A stretch of DNA of 64,000 bases, from contig NZ_CP093341.1 of assembly GCF_022637455.1 (NCBI RefSeq), forward strand, positions 806,001 to 870,000. Direction: 5' to 3'. The stretch is from Lysobacter sp. S4-A87. GTDB taxonomy: Bacteria; Pseudomonadota; Gammaproteobacteria; Xanthomonadales; Xanthomonadaceae. The notes beneath the pieces are model-generated. The model did no database searches, was not told where the DNA came from, and worked only from the letters and a program-made list of their open reading frames with translations. A program made the position numbers and the translations under genes. Shown one piece after another: positions 42,830 to 51,896 of the stretch. Every line of letters begins with the position of its first letter. Position 1 is the first letter of the stretch.

Positions 42830-45526
42830 CTACGCCTGCTGGATCGGCAGCGACACCGTCACCACCGTCGGGTCATCGGGATTGGCGGTGGTGGTGAACC
42901 CCAGTCGCCGGCACATGTCGAGCATGGTGCGGTTTTCCTGCAGCACCTCGCCTTCGATCGAGCGCAGGCCCAGCCAGCGCGCGTACTCGATGATCGTCTG
43001 CATCAGCCGCCAGCCCAGGCCCTGGCCCTTCAGGTCCGAGCGCACCAGGATCCCGTACTCGCCATGGTCGTAGTTGGCGTCGGCGTGCAGGCGAACCGCG
43101 CCAAGCATCTCGCCGTCGTCCGGATCGATCGCCACCAGCGCGATCGAGCGCGCGTAGTCGAGCTGGGTCAGCTGGGCGATGAACTCGTGGCTGAAATGAC
43201 GGATCGTCTGGAAGAAACGCAGTCGCAGGTCTTCATCGGTGACCTTGGTGAAGAACCGGCGGAAGAGCTCGTCGTCCTCTGGCCGCACCGGCCGCAGGAA
43301 GGCGGCACTGCCATCGGACAGTTCGAGCGTGCGCTCCCACTCCTTCGGATACGGGCGGATCGCAAAGCGCGGATGGCCAGGTCCCTTGTGCAACGTACGC
43401 GACGGTGCCACGCCGATGCGCGCGTCGACCGCGATGATGCCGTCGCGGTCTGCCAGCAGCGGATTGATGTCGACCTCGAGGATCTCCGGGATATCGGCGA
43501 CCAGCTGCGCCAGCTTCACCAGTGCCATCGCGACCGCGCGTTCGTCGGCGGCGGGCACGTCGCGGTAACCCTTGAGGATGCGCGACACGCGGGTGCGACC
43601 GATCATCTCGTGGGCCAGGCGCAGGTCCAGCGGCGGCAACGCCAATGCCTTGTCGTCGATCACCTCGACCGCGGTGCCACCGCGGCCGAACACGATCACC
43701 GGCCCGAAAGTGTCGTCGTCGACCATGCCAATGATCAGCTCGCGTGCCCGCGGTCGTATGACCATGGGCTGGATCGTCACACCTTCGATGCGGGCATCCG
43801 GACGCGCGTCGCGCGCGCGTTGCAGGATCGCGTCGGCGGCCTCGCGCACCGCCTGCGCGGTGAACAGGTTCAGGCGCACGCCGTCGACGTCGGACTTGTG
43901 GCTGATGTCGGGCGACAGGATCTTGACCGCGACAGGCGTTGCGTCCGCCAGCAGCGGCGCGGCCACGCGGACGGCTTCGTCCGCATCCCGCGCGGGCAAC
44001 GTCGGGGTGATCTCGATCCCGTACGCGGCCAACACCTGCGCGACTTCCATCGGGTCGAGCCAGGACCTCCCCGACTGCAGCGCGGCATCGACGATCGCGC
44101 GTGCATTGGCGGTGTCGACCACCAGGTCGTCGGGCATGCTCGGCGGCGTCTCCATCAGCGCCTGCTGCGCCTCGCGATGGCGCACCAGGTACATGAAGCC
44201 ACGTACGGCGTCGGCCTCGGTGGCGTAGGTCGGGATCCGCGCGGCATTGAGCCGGGCGGTGGCGCTCTCGTCCTTGCCCAGCCAGACCGCGAACACGGGT
44301 TTGCGGCCACCGGCCTTCATCGCCAGCGCCTTCGCGTCGGCCAACGCCTGCGCACGGCTGTCGGCGCCGATCAGCGCCGTGGGGACATTGAGTGCCAGCA
44401 CGGCATCGTTGCCGGGGTCGGCCAGCAACGCGCCGATCGCTTCGGTGTAGGCGGCATGGTCGGCATCGCCATTGATGTCGACCGGGTTGGTCCGCGGCCA
44501 GGCCGACGAGGCGACCGGCTCGAGCTGCTGCACGGTCTGGTCGGACAATCCGGCGCGCGTGCCGCCCATGTCGACCAGGCGATCGGCGGCAAGCATGCCG
44601 GTACCGCGGCCGTTGGCGAAGATCGCCAGGCGCCGGCCCGGGAAGGTGTGGGTCCGCCCCAGGGTCTCGGCGGCGGCGAACAGTTCATCGAGCGCGCTCA
44701 CGCGCAGCATGCCGGCGCGATGGAAGGCCGCGGCATAGACCCCATCGGGCGTCGCCAGTGCGGCCGAATGCGTGCGCACCGCGGTCGCGCGTCGCGAATG
44801 GCGATCTGACTTCACCACCACGACCGGCTTCAGTCGCGCCGCCGCGCGCGCCGCCGACAGGAACTTGCGCGCGTCGCGGATCGATTCGACGTACAGCAGG
44901 ATCGCCCGCGTGTAGCGGTCGCGCGCGAAGTAGTCGAGCAGATCGGCGAAGTCGACGTCGAGCGCATCGCCCAGCGAGGCCACCGCAGAAAAGCCCAGCG
45001 AGCGACGCGCGCCCCACTCCACCAGCGCCGCGGCAATCGCGGCCGACTGCGAGATCACGGCGAGGTCGCCCGGCAGCGCCGCGTGCCCGGCAAAGCTGGC
45101 ATTGAGGCGCGCATGCGGCGCAAGAATGCCCAGCGAGTTCGGACCGACGATGCGCAGGCCATCGGCGCGGGCGACGCTGGCAAGTTCCGCTGCCGGCGAC
45201 TGTGCCCCCTGGCCCATGCCGGTGTTGAGCACCACGGCCGCGGATGCGCCCTTTGCCGCTGCGGCGCTGGCGAACCTGGGCACGAGCGAGTGAGGCGCTG
45301 CGATCACCACCAGTTCCGGCGTCCACGCCAGGTCCTTGATCCGCGAAACCGCAGCCACGCCTTCGATCTCGTCGAAGTTCGGATTGACCAGTCCGATCTG
45401 GCCGGCAAAACCGCCGTCGACCAGGTTGCGCAGCACCGCCCTGCCTGCCGACTGCTCGCGCGTACTGCCACCGACCACGGCGACCGACCTGGGGCTGAAG
45501 ACCGATTGGAGTTGATAGGTGCTCAT
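42830..45526 (-). CDS. Pat-type GNAT protein acetyltransferase with ACS(NDP)-like domains
   Basis: 898 residues. N-terminal CoA-binding/ligase-alpha domains (MSTYQLQSVFSPRSVAVVGG; VGPNSLGILAPHARLN), an ATP-grasp half (AYGIEITPTLPA; VAVKILSPDISHKSDVDGV), then a C-terminal GNAT domain (~720-898; DLKGQGLGWRLMQTIIEYAR). This is the PatZ/Pka architecture, which acetylates acetyl-CoA synthetase and other lysines in response to acetyl-CoA; the ligase half is normally inactive. Near the CrbSR-like system that would regulate acs. The ATG at 45526 fits the family start; upstream frame is noise. Confidence 0.9.
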   Translation of the reverse strand: MSTYQLQSVFSPRSVAVVGGSTREQSAGRAVLRNLVDGGFAGQIGLVNPNFDEIEGVAAVSRIKDLAWTPELVVIAAPHSLVPRFASAAAAKGASAAVVLNTGMGQGAQSPAAELASVARADGLRIVGPNSLGILAPHARLNASFAGHAALPGDLAVISQSAAIAAALVEWGARRSLGFSAVASLGDALDVDFADLLDYFARDRYTRAILLYVESIRDARKFLSAARAAARLKPVVVVKSDRHSRRATAVRTHSAALATPDGVYAAAFHRAGMLRVSALDELFAAAETLGRTHTFPGRRLAIFANGRGTGMLAADRLVDMGGTRAGLSDQTVQQLEPVASSAWPRTNPVDINGDADHAAYTEAIGALLADPGNDAVLALNVPTALIGADSRAQALADAKALAMKAGGRKPVFAVWLGKDESATARLNAARIPTYATEADAVRGFMYLVRHREAQQALMETPPSMPDDLVVDTANARAIVDAALQSGRSWLDPMEVAQVLAAYGIEITPTLPARDADEAVRVAAPLLADATPVAVKILSPDISHKSDVDGVRLNLFTAQAVREAADAILQRARDARPDARIEGVTIQPMVIRPRARELIIGMVDDDTFGPVIVFGRGGTAVEVIDDKALALPPLDLRLAHEMIGRTRVSRILKGYRDVPAADERAVAMALVKLAQLVADIPEILEVDINPLLADRDGIIAVDARIGVAPSRTLHKGPGHPRFAIRPYPKEWERTLELSDGSAAFLRPVRPEDDELFRRFFTKVTDEDLRLRFFQTIRHFSHEFIAQLTQLDYARSIALVAIDPDDGEMLGAVRLHADANYDHGEYGILVRSDLKGQGLGWRLMQTIIEYARWLGLRSIEGEVLQENRTMLDMCRRLGFTTTANPDDPTVVTVSLPIQQA

Positions 45527-45553
45527 CTGCAGCCGAAAGCCTTCCTGGACCTG

Positions 45554-45580
45554 CTGTAGGAGCCAGCTCGCTGGCGACCG
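45554..45580. repeat. REP-like element, family D
   Basis: TGTAGGAGCCAGCTCGCTGG then CGACC, with the hairpin GCCAGC-TC-GCTGGC. It resembles the abundant TGTAGGAGCxxGCTTGCTCG-type REP of pseudomonads. Located 28 bases upstream of the Pat start. Confidence 0.6.
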
Positions 45581-45663
45581 ACCCGCTCCACCGCACGCGC
45601 CCACCGCGCGGCGCATCATGCTCCCTACGATAGCCGGGCGGCTGTTCAATGGCGCCCCATGGC

Positions 45664-45681
45664 GTTAGTATTTTCACTAAC
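45664..45681. promoter_or_regulatory. LexA-like palindrome upstream of dinB
   Basis: GTTAGTATTTTCACTAAC: 6-bp inverted arms with a 6-base centre, 45 bases before the dinB ATG. It resembles the TTAGTA...TACTAA LexA boxes of Xanthomonads, with a shorter spacer. Confidence 0.5.
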
Positions 45682-45726
45682 AGGCCGTCCGACAGCGGCC
45701 GTCCGCCCGCCGCCTCGCTCGTCGCC

Positions 45727-46827
45727 ATGCCCGCCCCGATCCGCAAGATCCTCCACGTCGACATGGACGCGTTCTACGCGTCGGTCGAGCAGCGCGACGA
45801 CCCGTCCCTGCGCGGTCTGCCGGTGGTCGTGGCATGGCGTGGCGCCCGATCGGTGGTCTGCGCGGCCAGCTACGAGGCGCGCAAGTTCGGGGTGCGCTCG
45901 GCCATGCCCGCGGTACGTGCCGAGCGCCTGTGCCCGCAGGCGGTGTTCGTGCCGCCCGACTTCGTCCGTTACAAGGCAGTGTCGCGGCAGGTGCGCGAGA
46001 TCTTCGCCCGCCATACCGACCTGATCGAGCCGCTGTCGCTGGACGAGGCCTACCTCGACGTCACCGCCACCCGGACCGGCCTGGCCACCGCGACCGAAAC
46101 GGCCGAAGCGATCCGCACGGCCATCCGCGAGGAGACCGGGCTCACCGCCTCGGCCGGGGTCGCGCCCAACAAGTTCGTGGCCAAGATCGCTTCCGACTGG
46201 CGCAAGCCCGATGGCCTGTTCGTGGTCCGCCCGCACCAGGTCGAGGGCTTCCTCGCGCCACTGCCGGTCGGCCGCCTGCCCGGTGTCGGCAAGGTCGGCG
46301 AACAACGCCTGGCAGAGCTGGGCATCGCCACGGTCACCGACCTGCGCACTGTCGCTGCGACTGACCTGGAAAGGCATTTCGGTCGCTGGGGCAGGCGGCT
46401 GCACGAGCTCTCGTTCGGCATCGACGACAACCCGGTGCAACCCGAGCGCCCCACCCTGCAGATCTCTTCGGAAGACACATTCGAGCGCGACCTGCCGCTG
46501 GACGAACTGGAACCGCACATCGAACGCCTGGCGACGAAGACCTGGGAGGGCTACCAGCGCGAACTCGCGCGCGACGACTCGCGCATCGCGCGCACGGTGG
46601 TGCTCAAGCTGAAGACCGCGGACTTCCGCATCCTCACGCGCAGCCTCACGCCGGCCGAGCCGCCATCGTCGCTGCAGGAACTGGCGCGGATCGCCAGCGA
46701 GCTGCGTGCGCGGGTGCCATTGCCGCCACGCACGAAGTACCGACTGGTGGGCGTCGGGCTGTCCGGTTTCGCCGAACGTGATGAGTCCGAGGTGCAGACC
46801 GACCTGTTCGCCGAACAGCAGGCCTAG
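45727..46827 (+). CDS. dinB: DNA polymerase IV
   Basis: 366-residue Y-family translesion polymerase. Catalytic acidic residues in HVDMDAFYASVEQ (Asp12) and SLDEAYLDV (Asp106, Glu107), with the finger and palm segments VAGVAPNKFVAKIASDW-like (SAGVAPNKFVAKIASDWRKP), the helix-hairpin-helix LPGVGKVGEQRLAELGI, and a little-finger domain. The C-terminus VQTDLFAEQQA resembles a beta-clamp-binding QxDLF motif (QTDLF). Start at 45727; a LexA-like palindrome lies upstream, fitting SOS control. Confidence 0.95.
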   Translation: MPAPIRKILHVDMDAFYASVEQRDDPSLRGLPVVVAWRGARSVVCAASYEARKFGVRSAMPAVRAERLCPQAVFVPPDFVRYKAVSRQVREIFARHTDLIEPLSLDEAYLDVTATRTGLATATETAEAIRTAIREETGLTASAGVAPNKFVAKIASDWRKPDGLFVVRPHQVEGFLAPLPVGRLPGVGKVGEQRLAELGIATVTDLRTVAATDLERHFGRWGRRLHELSFGIDDNPVQPERPTLQISSEDTFERDLPLDELEPHIERLATKTWEGYQRELARDDSRIARTVVLKLKTADFRILTRSLTPAEPPSSLQELARIASELRARVPLPPRTKYRLVGVGLSGFAERDESEVQTDLFAEQQA

Positions 46828-46931
46828 ATCAGGCTAGATGCGGTCGTTGGCCCCGGCCTTGCGTGCGGCCTGCGCTGCCTGCTTCAGTTTCTTCGCGGTG
46901 CTGTCGTCGGCCGGGCAGCCCCCGGCAAGGG

Positions 46932-48617
46932 TCAGCCGCGGGCGCTGCAGCCGTGGAACAGATCGAGCCCAGGGTCGTACTCAGGCGTACTCACCTGCAT
47001 CAACCCGAGCACCGAGTGGAACAGGTTGTCCTGGCTCACCGGCGCGGTGCTCTCGCGCTTCATGCAGTCCTGGTCGATGCCGCGCGAGGCCGCCATGCCC
47101 GGCGACAGCCACATCACCATCGGCACGCGGGTCTGCGTGTCAGGCGCGATCGCGTACGGCACTCCGTGCAGGTACAGGCCGTTCTCGCCGAGCGACTCGC
47201 CGTGGTCGGACAGGTAGATCATGGCCGTGTCGCGCCCGCTCTGCTCTGCCAGCAGCCGGATCGTGCGCGCCAGGAAGGCGTCGGTGTGGAGCACGGCATT
47301 GTCGTAGGCATTGACGATCTCGTCGCGACTGCACTTGCCCAGCTCCGGCGTCTCGCAGGTCGGCGTGAACCGCCGCAGCGACGACGGGTAGCGCTTGTAG
47401 TAGCTGGGCCCGTGGTTGCCGAGCTGATGCAGCACGACCACCATGTCGCCCTGCCTGCGCGCCACCGCCTGGCTCAGGCCGTTGAGCATCACTTCGTCCA
47501 TGCAGCCTTCGGCCGTGCATTCACCCGGATCGGTGGCGTGCTCGAACGACTCGAACGCCAGGCCTTCGCAAACGCCCTTGCAGCCAGTCTGGTTGTCGCG
47601 CCACAAGGTGCCGATGCCGGCGTGCTCGAGCACGTGCAGAAGCGACTGCGAGTGGTTGATCTTGTCCTTGTCGTAATGCGCGCGTCCGTACGGCGAGAAC
47701 ATGCACGGCACCGATACTTCGGTGGCCGAACCGCACGAGGTCATGTTGGGAAAATTGATCGGCGCGATGTGCCGCAGTTCCGGCGTCGTGTTGCGCGCAT
47801 AGCCGTTCAGGCCCCAGTTCTGCGCACGCACGGTTTCGCCCACCACCAGCACCAGCAGGCGCGGCCTGGCATCGGTCGGACGACCATTGACTTTGGCACT
47901 CGTGCCGATGGGCGTGCGCGGGCGGTTGCGCCCGGCCTGGTCGTCGCGCATCACCCGCACCAGCGAAACCAGGTAGTTGCCAGGCGTGATCAGGTGCCGC
48001 ACTTCGCGATGGTTGCGCATCAGCGCCGACAGGTCCTGGAACGATGCCAGCGCCGCGCCTGAGGCAACCACCACTGCGAGCACGATGCAGCCAACGCGCA
48101 CCGCGATCGCGCGGCCGATCGGACGGCGACGCAAACGCACCCGCCACAGCAGCAGCGAGGGCAGGATGCCCAGCACGATCAGGCTCGGCACCATGCCCAG
48201 CGTGATCAGCTCACCCGACTCCTTGCCATCGGTATGCAGGATGTTGCGCAGCATGTCGGCGTCGAGATAGACCGTGTACTGGCTCATGAAATGCGATGCG
48301 GCGGCGGTGACCAGCAGCAGCACGGTCAGCACCGGCTTGGCCGTCCAGCGGTTGAGCAGCAGGCACAGCAGCAACATGTTCAGCGCGCCGATCATCACCA
48401 CCAGGCTGGCGCCGGTTCCCAGCCCGCGCAGGCCATGCAGCGCGCCAAACGCGATTGCTTCACGGAAGAACGCCGTATTGCAGAACAGCGTGAAGAAGGC
48501 TGCCGCCACCAGCGCCAGCGTTTCCACCGAGAGCTCGGGGCCGACGGCCAGGAACTGGCGGAACTGCTGGGCAATGACCCCGAGGAACTGCGGCCGACTG
48601 CGGACTACCGAACTCAT
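46932..48617 (-). CDS. eptA: Lipid A phosphoethanolamine transferase
   Basis: 561 residues: five N-terminal membrane helices, then a periplasmic alkaline-phosphatase-like domain. Zn/active-site features: Glu in VVGETVRAQNW, nucleophile Thr299 in SCGSATEVSVPCMFS, His in HQLGNHGPSYYKRYP, Asp-His in LSDHGESLGENG and His in YLHGVPYA. Six cysteines suit family disulfides. It adds phosphoethanolamine to lipid A, lowering polymyxin binding. Start overlaps the PAP2 stop (ATGA), so they are translated together. Convergent with dinB. Confidence 0.93.
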   Translation of the reverse strand: MSSVVRSRPQFLGVIAQQFRQFLAVGPELSVETLALVAAAFFTLFCNTAFFREAIAFGALHGLRGLGTGASLVVMIGALNMLLLCLLLNRWTAKPVLTVLLLVTAAASHFMSQYTVYLDADMLRNILHTDGKESGELITLGMVPSLIVLGILPSLLLWRVRLRRRPIGRAIAVRVGCIVLAVVVASGAALASFQDLSALMRNHREVRHLITPGNYLVSLVRVMRDDQAGRNRPRTPIGTSAKVNGRPTDARPRLLVLVVGETVRAQNWGLNGYARNTTPELRHIAPINFPNMTSCGSATEVSVPCMFSPYGRAHYDKDKINHSQSLLHVLEHAGIGTLWRDNQTGCKGVCEGLAFESFEHATDPGECTAEGCMDEVMLNGLSQAVARRQGDMVVVLHQLGNHGPSYYKRYPSSLRRFTPTCETPELGKCSRDEIVNAYDNAVLHTDAFLARTIRLLAEQSGRDTAMIYLSDHGESLGENGLYLHGVPYAIAPDTQTRVPMVMWLSPGMAASRGIDQDCMKRESTAPVSQDNLFHSVLGLMQVSTPEYDPGLDLFHGCSARG

Positions 48618-49450
48618 CGCGCCGCCCCTGTCGATACCGCGGGCGATCCCGCGGCCGGCAGCGTCGCCGCTTCGGTCACGGCCGGACGACGACGGAACCA
48701 AAGGAACACCGCCAGCGCGCTGCCCCAGCAGATCGCCAGCGTCCACAGGTCATGCGACAGGAAATGGGCGCCGCGCAGCTGCTGCGAGAACCCGAACGTG
48801 AGCCCGGCCACCGCGCCGACCGCCAGTCCCAGCCAGCGCAAGCGCGGACGCACTGACCACAGGAAGAAGTAGAGCGCCAGCCAGGCGTAGCCACCGCTGG
48901 CGTGTCCCGCCGGGAAGCAGGCGCCGCGCGACATGCCCAGTGGCCGCATCGCGAACAGGCCCACGTATTCGCGTGCCCCGCCGTAGCGCACCAGGTCCCA
49001 CGGGCAGTCCATGTTCGACCAGGACTTCACCCATGCCACCAGCGCCGTCGAGACGGCCACGGACACCAGCAGGCAGGCCAGCGGCCGCCGCAGCGTCCCC
49101 CAGCCCGGACGGGTACGCGCGACGATCCACGCGGCCAGGACGGCAAGCCACGCCATCGTGCTGACATCGCGGCCGATGCGGTGGATGAGTTGCTCGGTGA
49201 TGAAGTCGTGGCGTAACTGCCACTGCCCGCCCTGCCAGGCATACATCCGGTCAGCCAGCCATTGATCGCCACCCAGCACCGTCGACCACAGCACCAGCAC
49301 CGCGAACGCGATCAGCGGGACCCAGGCATGGGCGAGATGGAAGCGCGAGCCGGGACCGCGGTTTCCCGGCAGCGGCCACCGGCGCGGCGCCAGCCACGAG
49401 GCCGAGCCACTGGCGGCGCTGGATTTCATCGAAGGAGAGTTGTTGTTCAT
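48614..49450 (-). CDS. PAP2-family membrane phosphatase
   Basis: 278 residues, six predicted helices. PAP2 motifs: KSWSNMDCPWDL (motif 1, RP replaced by CP), FPAGHASGGYAWL (motif 2, PSGH as PAGH) and FSQQLRGAHFLSHDLW (motif 3, the His and Asp of SRxxxxxHxxxD). These phosphatases include LpxE/LpxT-like lipid A or undecaprenyl-pyrophosphate enzymes. Translationally coupled to eptA, so an action on the lipid A phosphate or on a by-product of phosphoethanolamine transfer is plausible. Confidence 0.88.
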   Translation of the reverse strand: MNNNSPSMKSSAASGSASWLAPRRWPLPGNRGPGSRFHLAHAWVPLIAFAVLVLWSTVLGGDQWLADRMYAWQGGQWQLRHDFITEQLIHRIGRDVSTMAWLAVLAAWIVARTRPGWGTLRRPLACLLVSVAVSTALVAWVKSWSNMDCPWDLVRYGGAREYVGLFAMRPLGMSRGACFPAGHASGGYAWLALYFFLWSVRPRLRWLGLAVGAVAGLTFGFSQQLRGAHFLSHDLWTLAICWGSALAVFLWFRRRPAVTEAATLPAAGSPAVSTGAAR

Positions 49451-49753
49451 GCTGCTGGATCGATCGGCGGACGCATTCCGGAGTCGGAACGGCGGCGATG
49501 ATCCGCAGCGGGTTGTCGGAAAGCGGTAGGAGTGCCCGCCAGAATCTGCAATTGCGTATGCGTTCGTTCAGCGTCGCCGCGAATCCGACGCGATCAGGCC
49601 GGCGGCCGGAGCGGCCGCTGGATTCCCCTGCCCCGCCGGCACGGAGTATCGTCGGCCCGTTCCGACGGGTTTCCGACGGATGCCAGCGCAAGCTGTAGGG
49701 CTCGGTGCAAATGGCGCCCGTGCCTGCTGCAACAAAGGAAAGGGCGACTGCCT
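49451..49753. promoter_or_regulatory. Divergent regulatory region between PAP2-eptA and the two-component system
   Basis: This 303-base gap holds no gene. It contains direct repeats TTCCGACGG at 49660-49668 and 49671-49679 (11-base period, the spacing of OmpR-type half-sites), 75 bases before the response-regulator start. On the minus strand, TTCCGAC recurs at 49489-49483, within TTCCG-GAGT-CGGAA (49476-49489), 33 bases before the PAP2 start. They are candidate binding sites for the adjacent regulator. Confidence 0.5.
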
Positions 49754-50478
<725 letters not shown>

Positions 50479-50482
<4 letters not shown>

Positions 50483-51753
50483 GCACGCCCCGTTCCGGCC
50501 TGCGCCGCCGCATCCTGCTGGGACTGCTCGGCTACGTGGTGGTGCTGACAGTCGCGGTGATCCTGCATGGCTTCCTCGTCAACGAGCACGCCGAGCAGCT
50601 GGTCTGGCAAAGCCTGCTCGACTCCGAGCTCGACCACATCCGCGAGCTCAGCAGCAAGGATCCCGATTACCGCTGGGTCGACACGTCCAACATCGCCCTC
50701 TTCGACGGCCGCAATCCTGCCGACATCCCGCCGGCACTGCGCACGCTGGAACCGGGCGTGCACGACGACGTGATGCTCGACGGCATCGAACGCGTCGTAC
50801 TGGTCCGTCAAGTGGAAGGCCGGCCGATCATGCTGGCCCTGGACATCACCGACCTGGAGCAGCGCGAGTTCGACATGTCGCTGACCGTCATCGGATCGGC
50901 GGTGACCATGATCGTGCTGCTGGGCGTTGCCATTGCCTGGAGCGTCAATCGACTGGTGCGACCGCTCAGCAACGTCGCCAAGGACATCGCCCGCCTGCAA
51001 CCGGACCAGGCCGGCCAGCGCATCGAAGTGCCGGAGACGGCCAGTGGCGAACTGGTCGTGATCGCCGATGCACTCAACGACTACCTGCAGCGCAACGACC
51101 GCTTCGTCGAACGCGAACGCACCTTCATCGACAGTGCCAGCCATGAGCTGCGCACGCCCATCGCGGTGATCGCCGGCGCCACCGAGATCGCCCTGCAACA
51201 GGCCGATGTCCCGGCCGGCACGCGTGGCCAGCTCAACCGCATCCAGCGCACGGCCCGTGACGTCGAACAACTGATCTCGCTGCTGCTGGTCCTGGCCAAG
51301 GACCCGGCGCGCCTGGCCCGCATCAGCGACCGCGTCGAGCTGGACCAGCTGCTGCCGGAAATCGTCGACGACCACCGGCACCTGACACAGGACAAGGACC
51401 TGGTGCTGACGGTGTCGGCACTGTGGCCCTGCGAAATCCTCGCACCGTTGCCGATCGTGCAGGCTGCCATCGGCAACCTGCTGCGAAATGCGATCGAACA
51501 CAGCGACCGCGGCGAGATTTCTATCCGCCTGGAAGCACCGGCGACCGTGGTCATCGACGACCCGGGCCACGGCATGACGCCCGAGGAGATCAGCGAGATC
51601 TACGCCAAGGTCGCCCGCGGCGGCGGTGAGCGCCATGGCGGCGGCATTGGCCTGGACCTGATCTCGCGCCTGTGCGAGCACCTGGGCTGGAAGCTCGACA
51701 TCGCATCCGATGCCGGGCACGGAACGACGACGACCCTGCGTTTCGTGGCCTGA
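50479..51753 (+). CDS. Sensor histidine kinase (ColS-like)
   Basis: 424 residues: an N-terminal helix (LLGLLGYVVVLTVAVILHGFL), a short periplasmic domain of ~100 residues, a second helix (SLTVIGSAVTMIVLLGVAIAW), HAMP, HisKA with His222 in DSASHELRTPIAV, and HATPase (NLLRNAIEHS; DPGHGMTPEEI; GGGIGLDLISRLCEHLGWKL). The periplasmic domain has acidic clusters (LDSELDHIRELSSKDPDYRW; LEPGVHDDVMLDG) that could bind metal, as in ColS (inference). Coupled to the regulator by ATGA. Confidence 0.9.
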
Positions 51754-51795
51754 CCCGAACCGGCGCGGCGCCCCTCATGCCCCGTAGCCATGGTT

Positions 51796-51826
51796 TGTAG
51801 CCCGGGTAAGCGAAGCGCACCCGGGG
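51796..51826. repeat. Family B repeat, single unit
   Basis: GTAGCCCGGGTAAGCGAAGC then GCACCCGGGG, one base different from an arm of the perfect inverted repeat at 35391-35456. It lies between the kinase stop and the pnp terminator. Confidence 0.7.
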
Positions 51827-51841
51827 CTCCCGGAAACGCAA

Positions 51842-51867
51842 AGAAAAAGCGGGCCGAAGCCCGCTTT
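51842..51867 (-). terminator. pnp rho-independent terminator
   Basis: On the minus strand AAAGCGGGC-TTCG-GCCCGCTTT with a stable UUCG tetraloop and a TTTTTCTT tail, just after the pnp stop (51897). Confidence 0.88.
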
Positions 51868-51896
51868 CTCAGATTCCAGCGATGCAGCAGTGCGGC

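Noticed and set aside
46834-46950. Minus-strand open stretch ending KKLKQAAQAARKAGANDRI between eptA and dinB
   Set aside because: Looks protein-like, but after an upstream stop there is no ATG, GTG or TTG start; at most a fragment.
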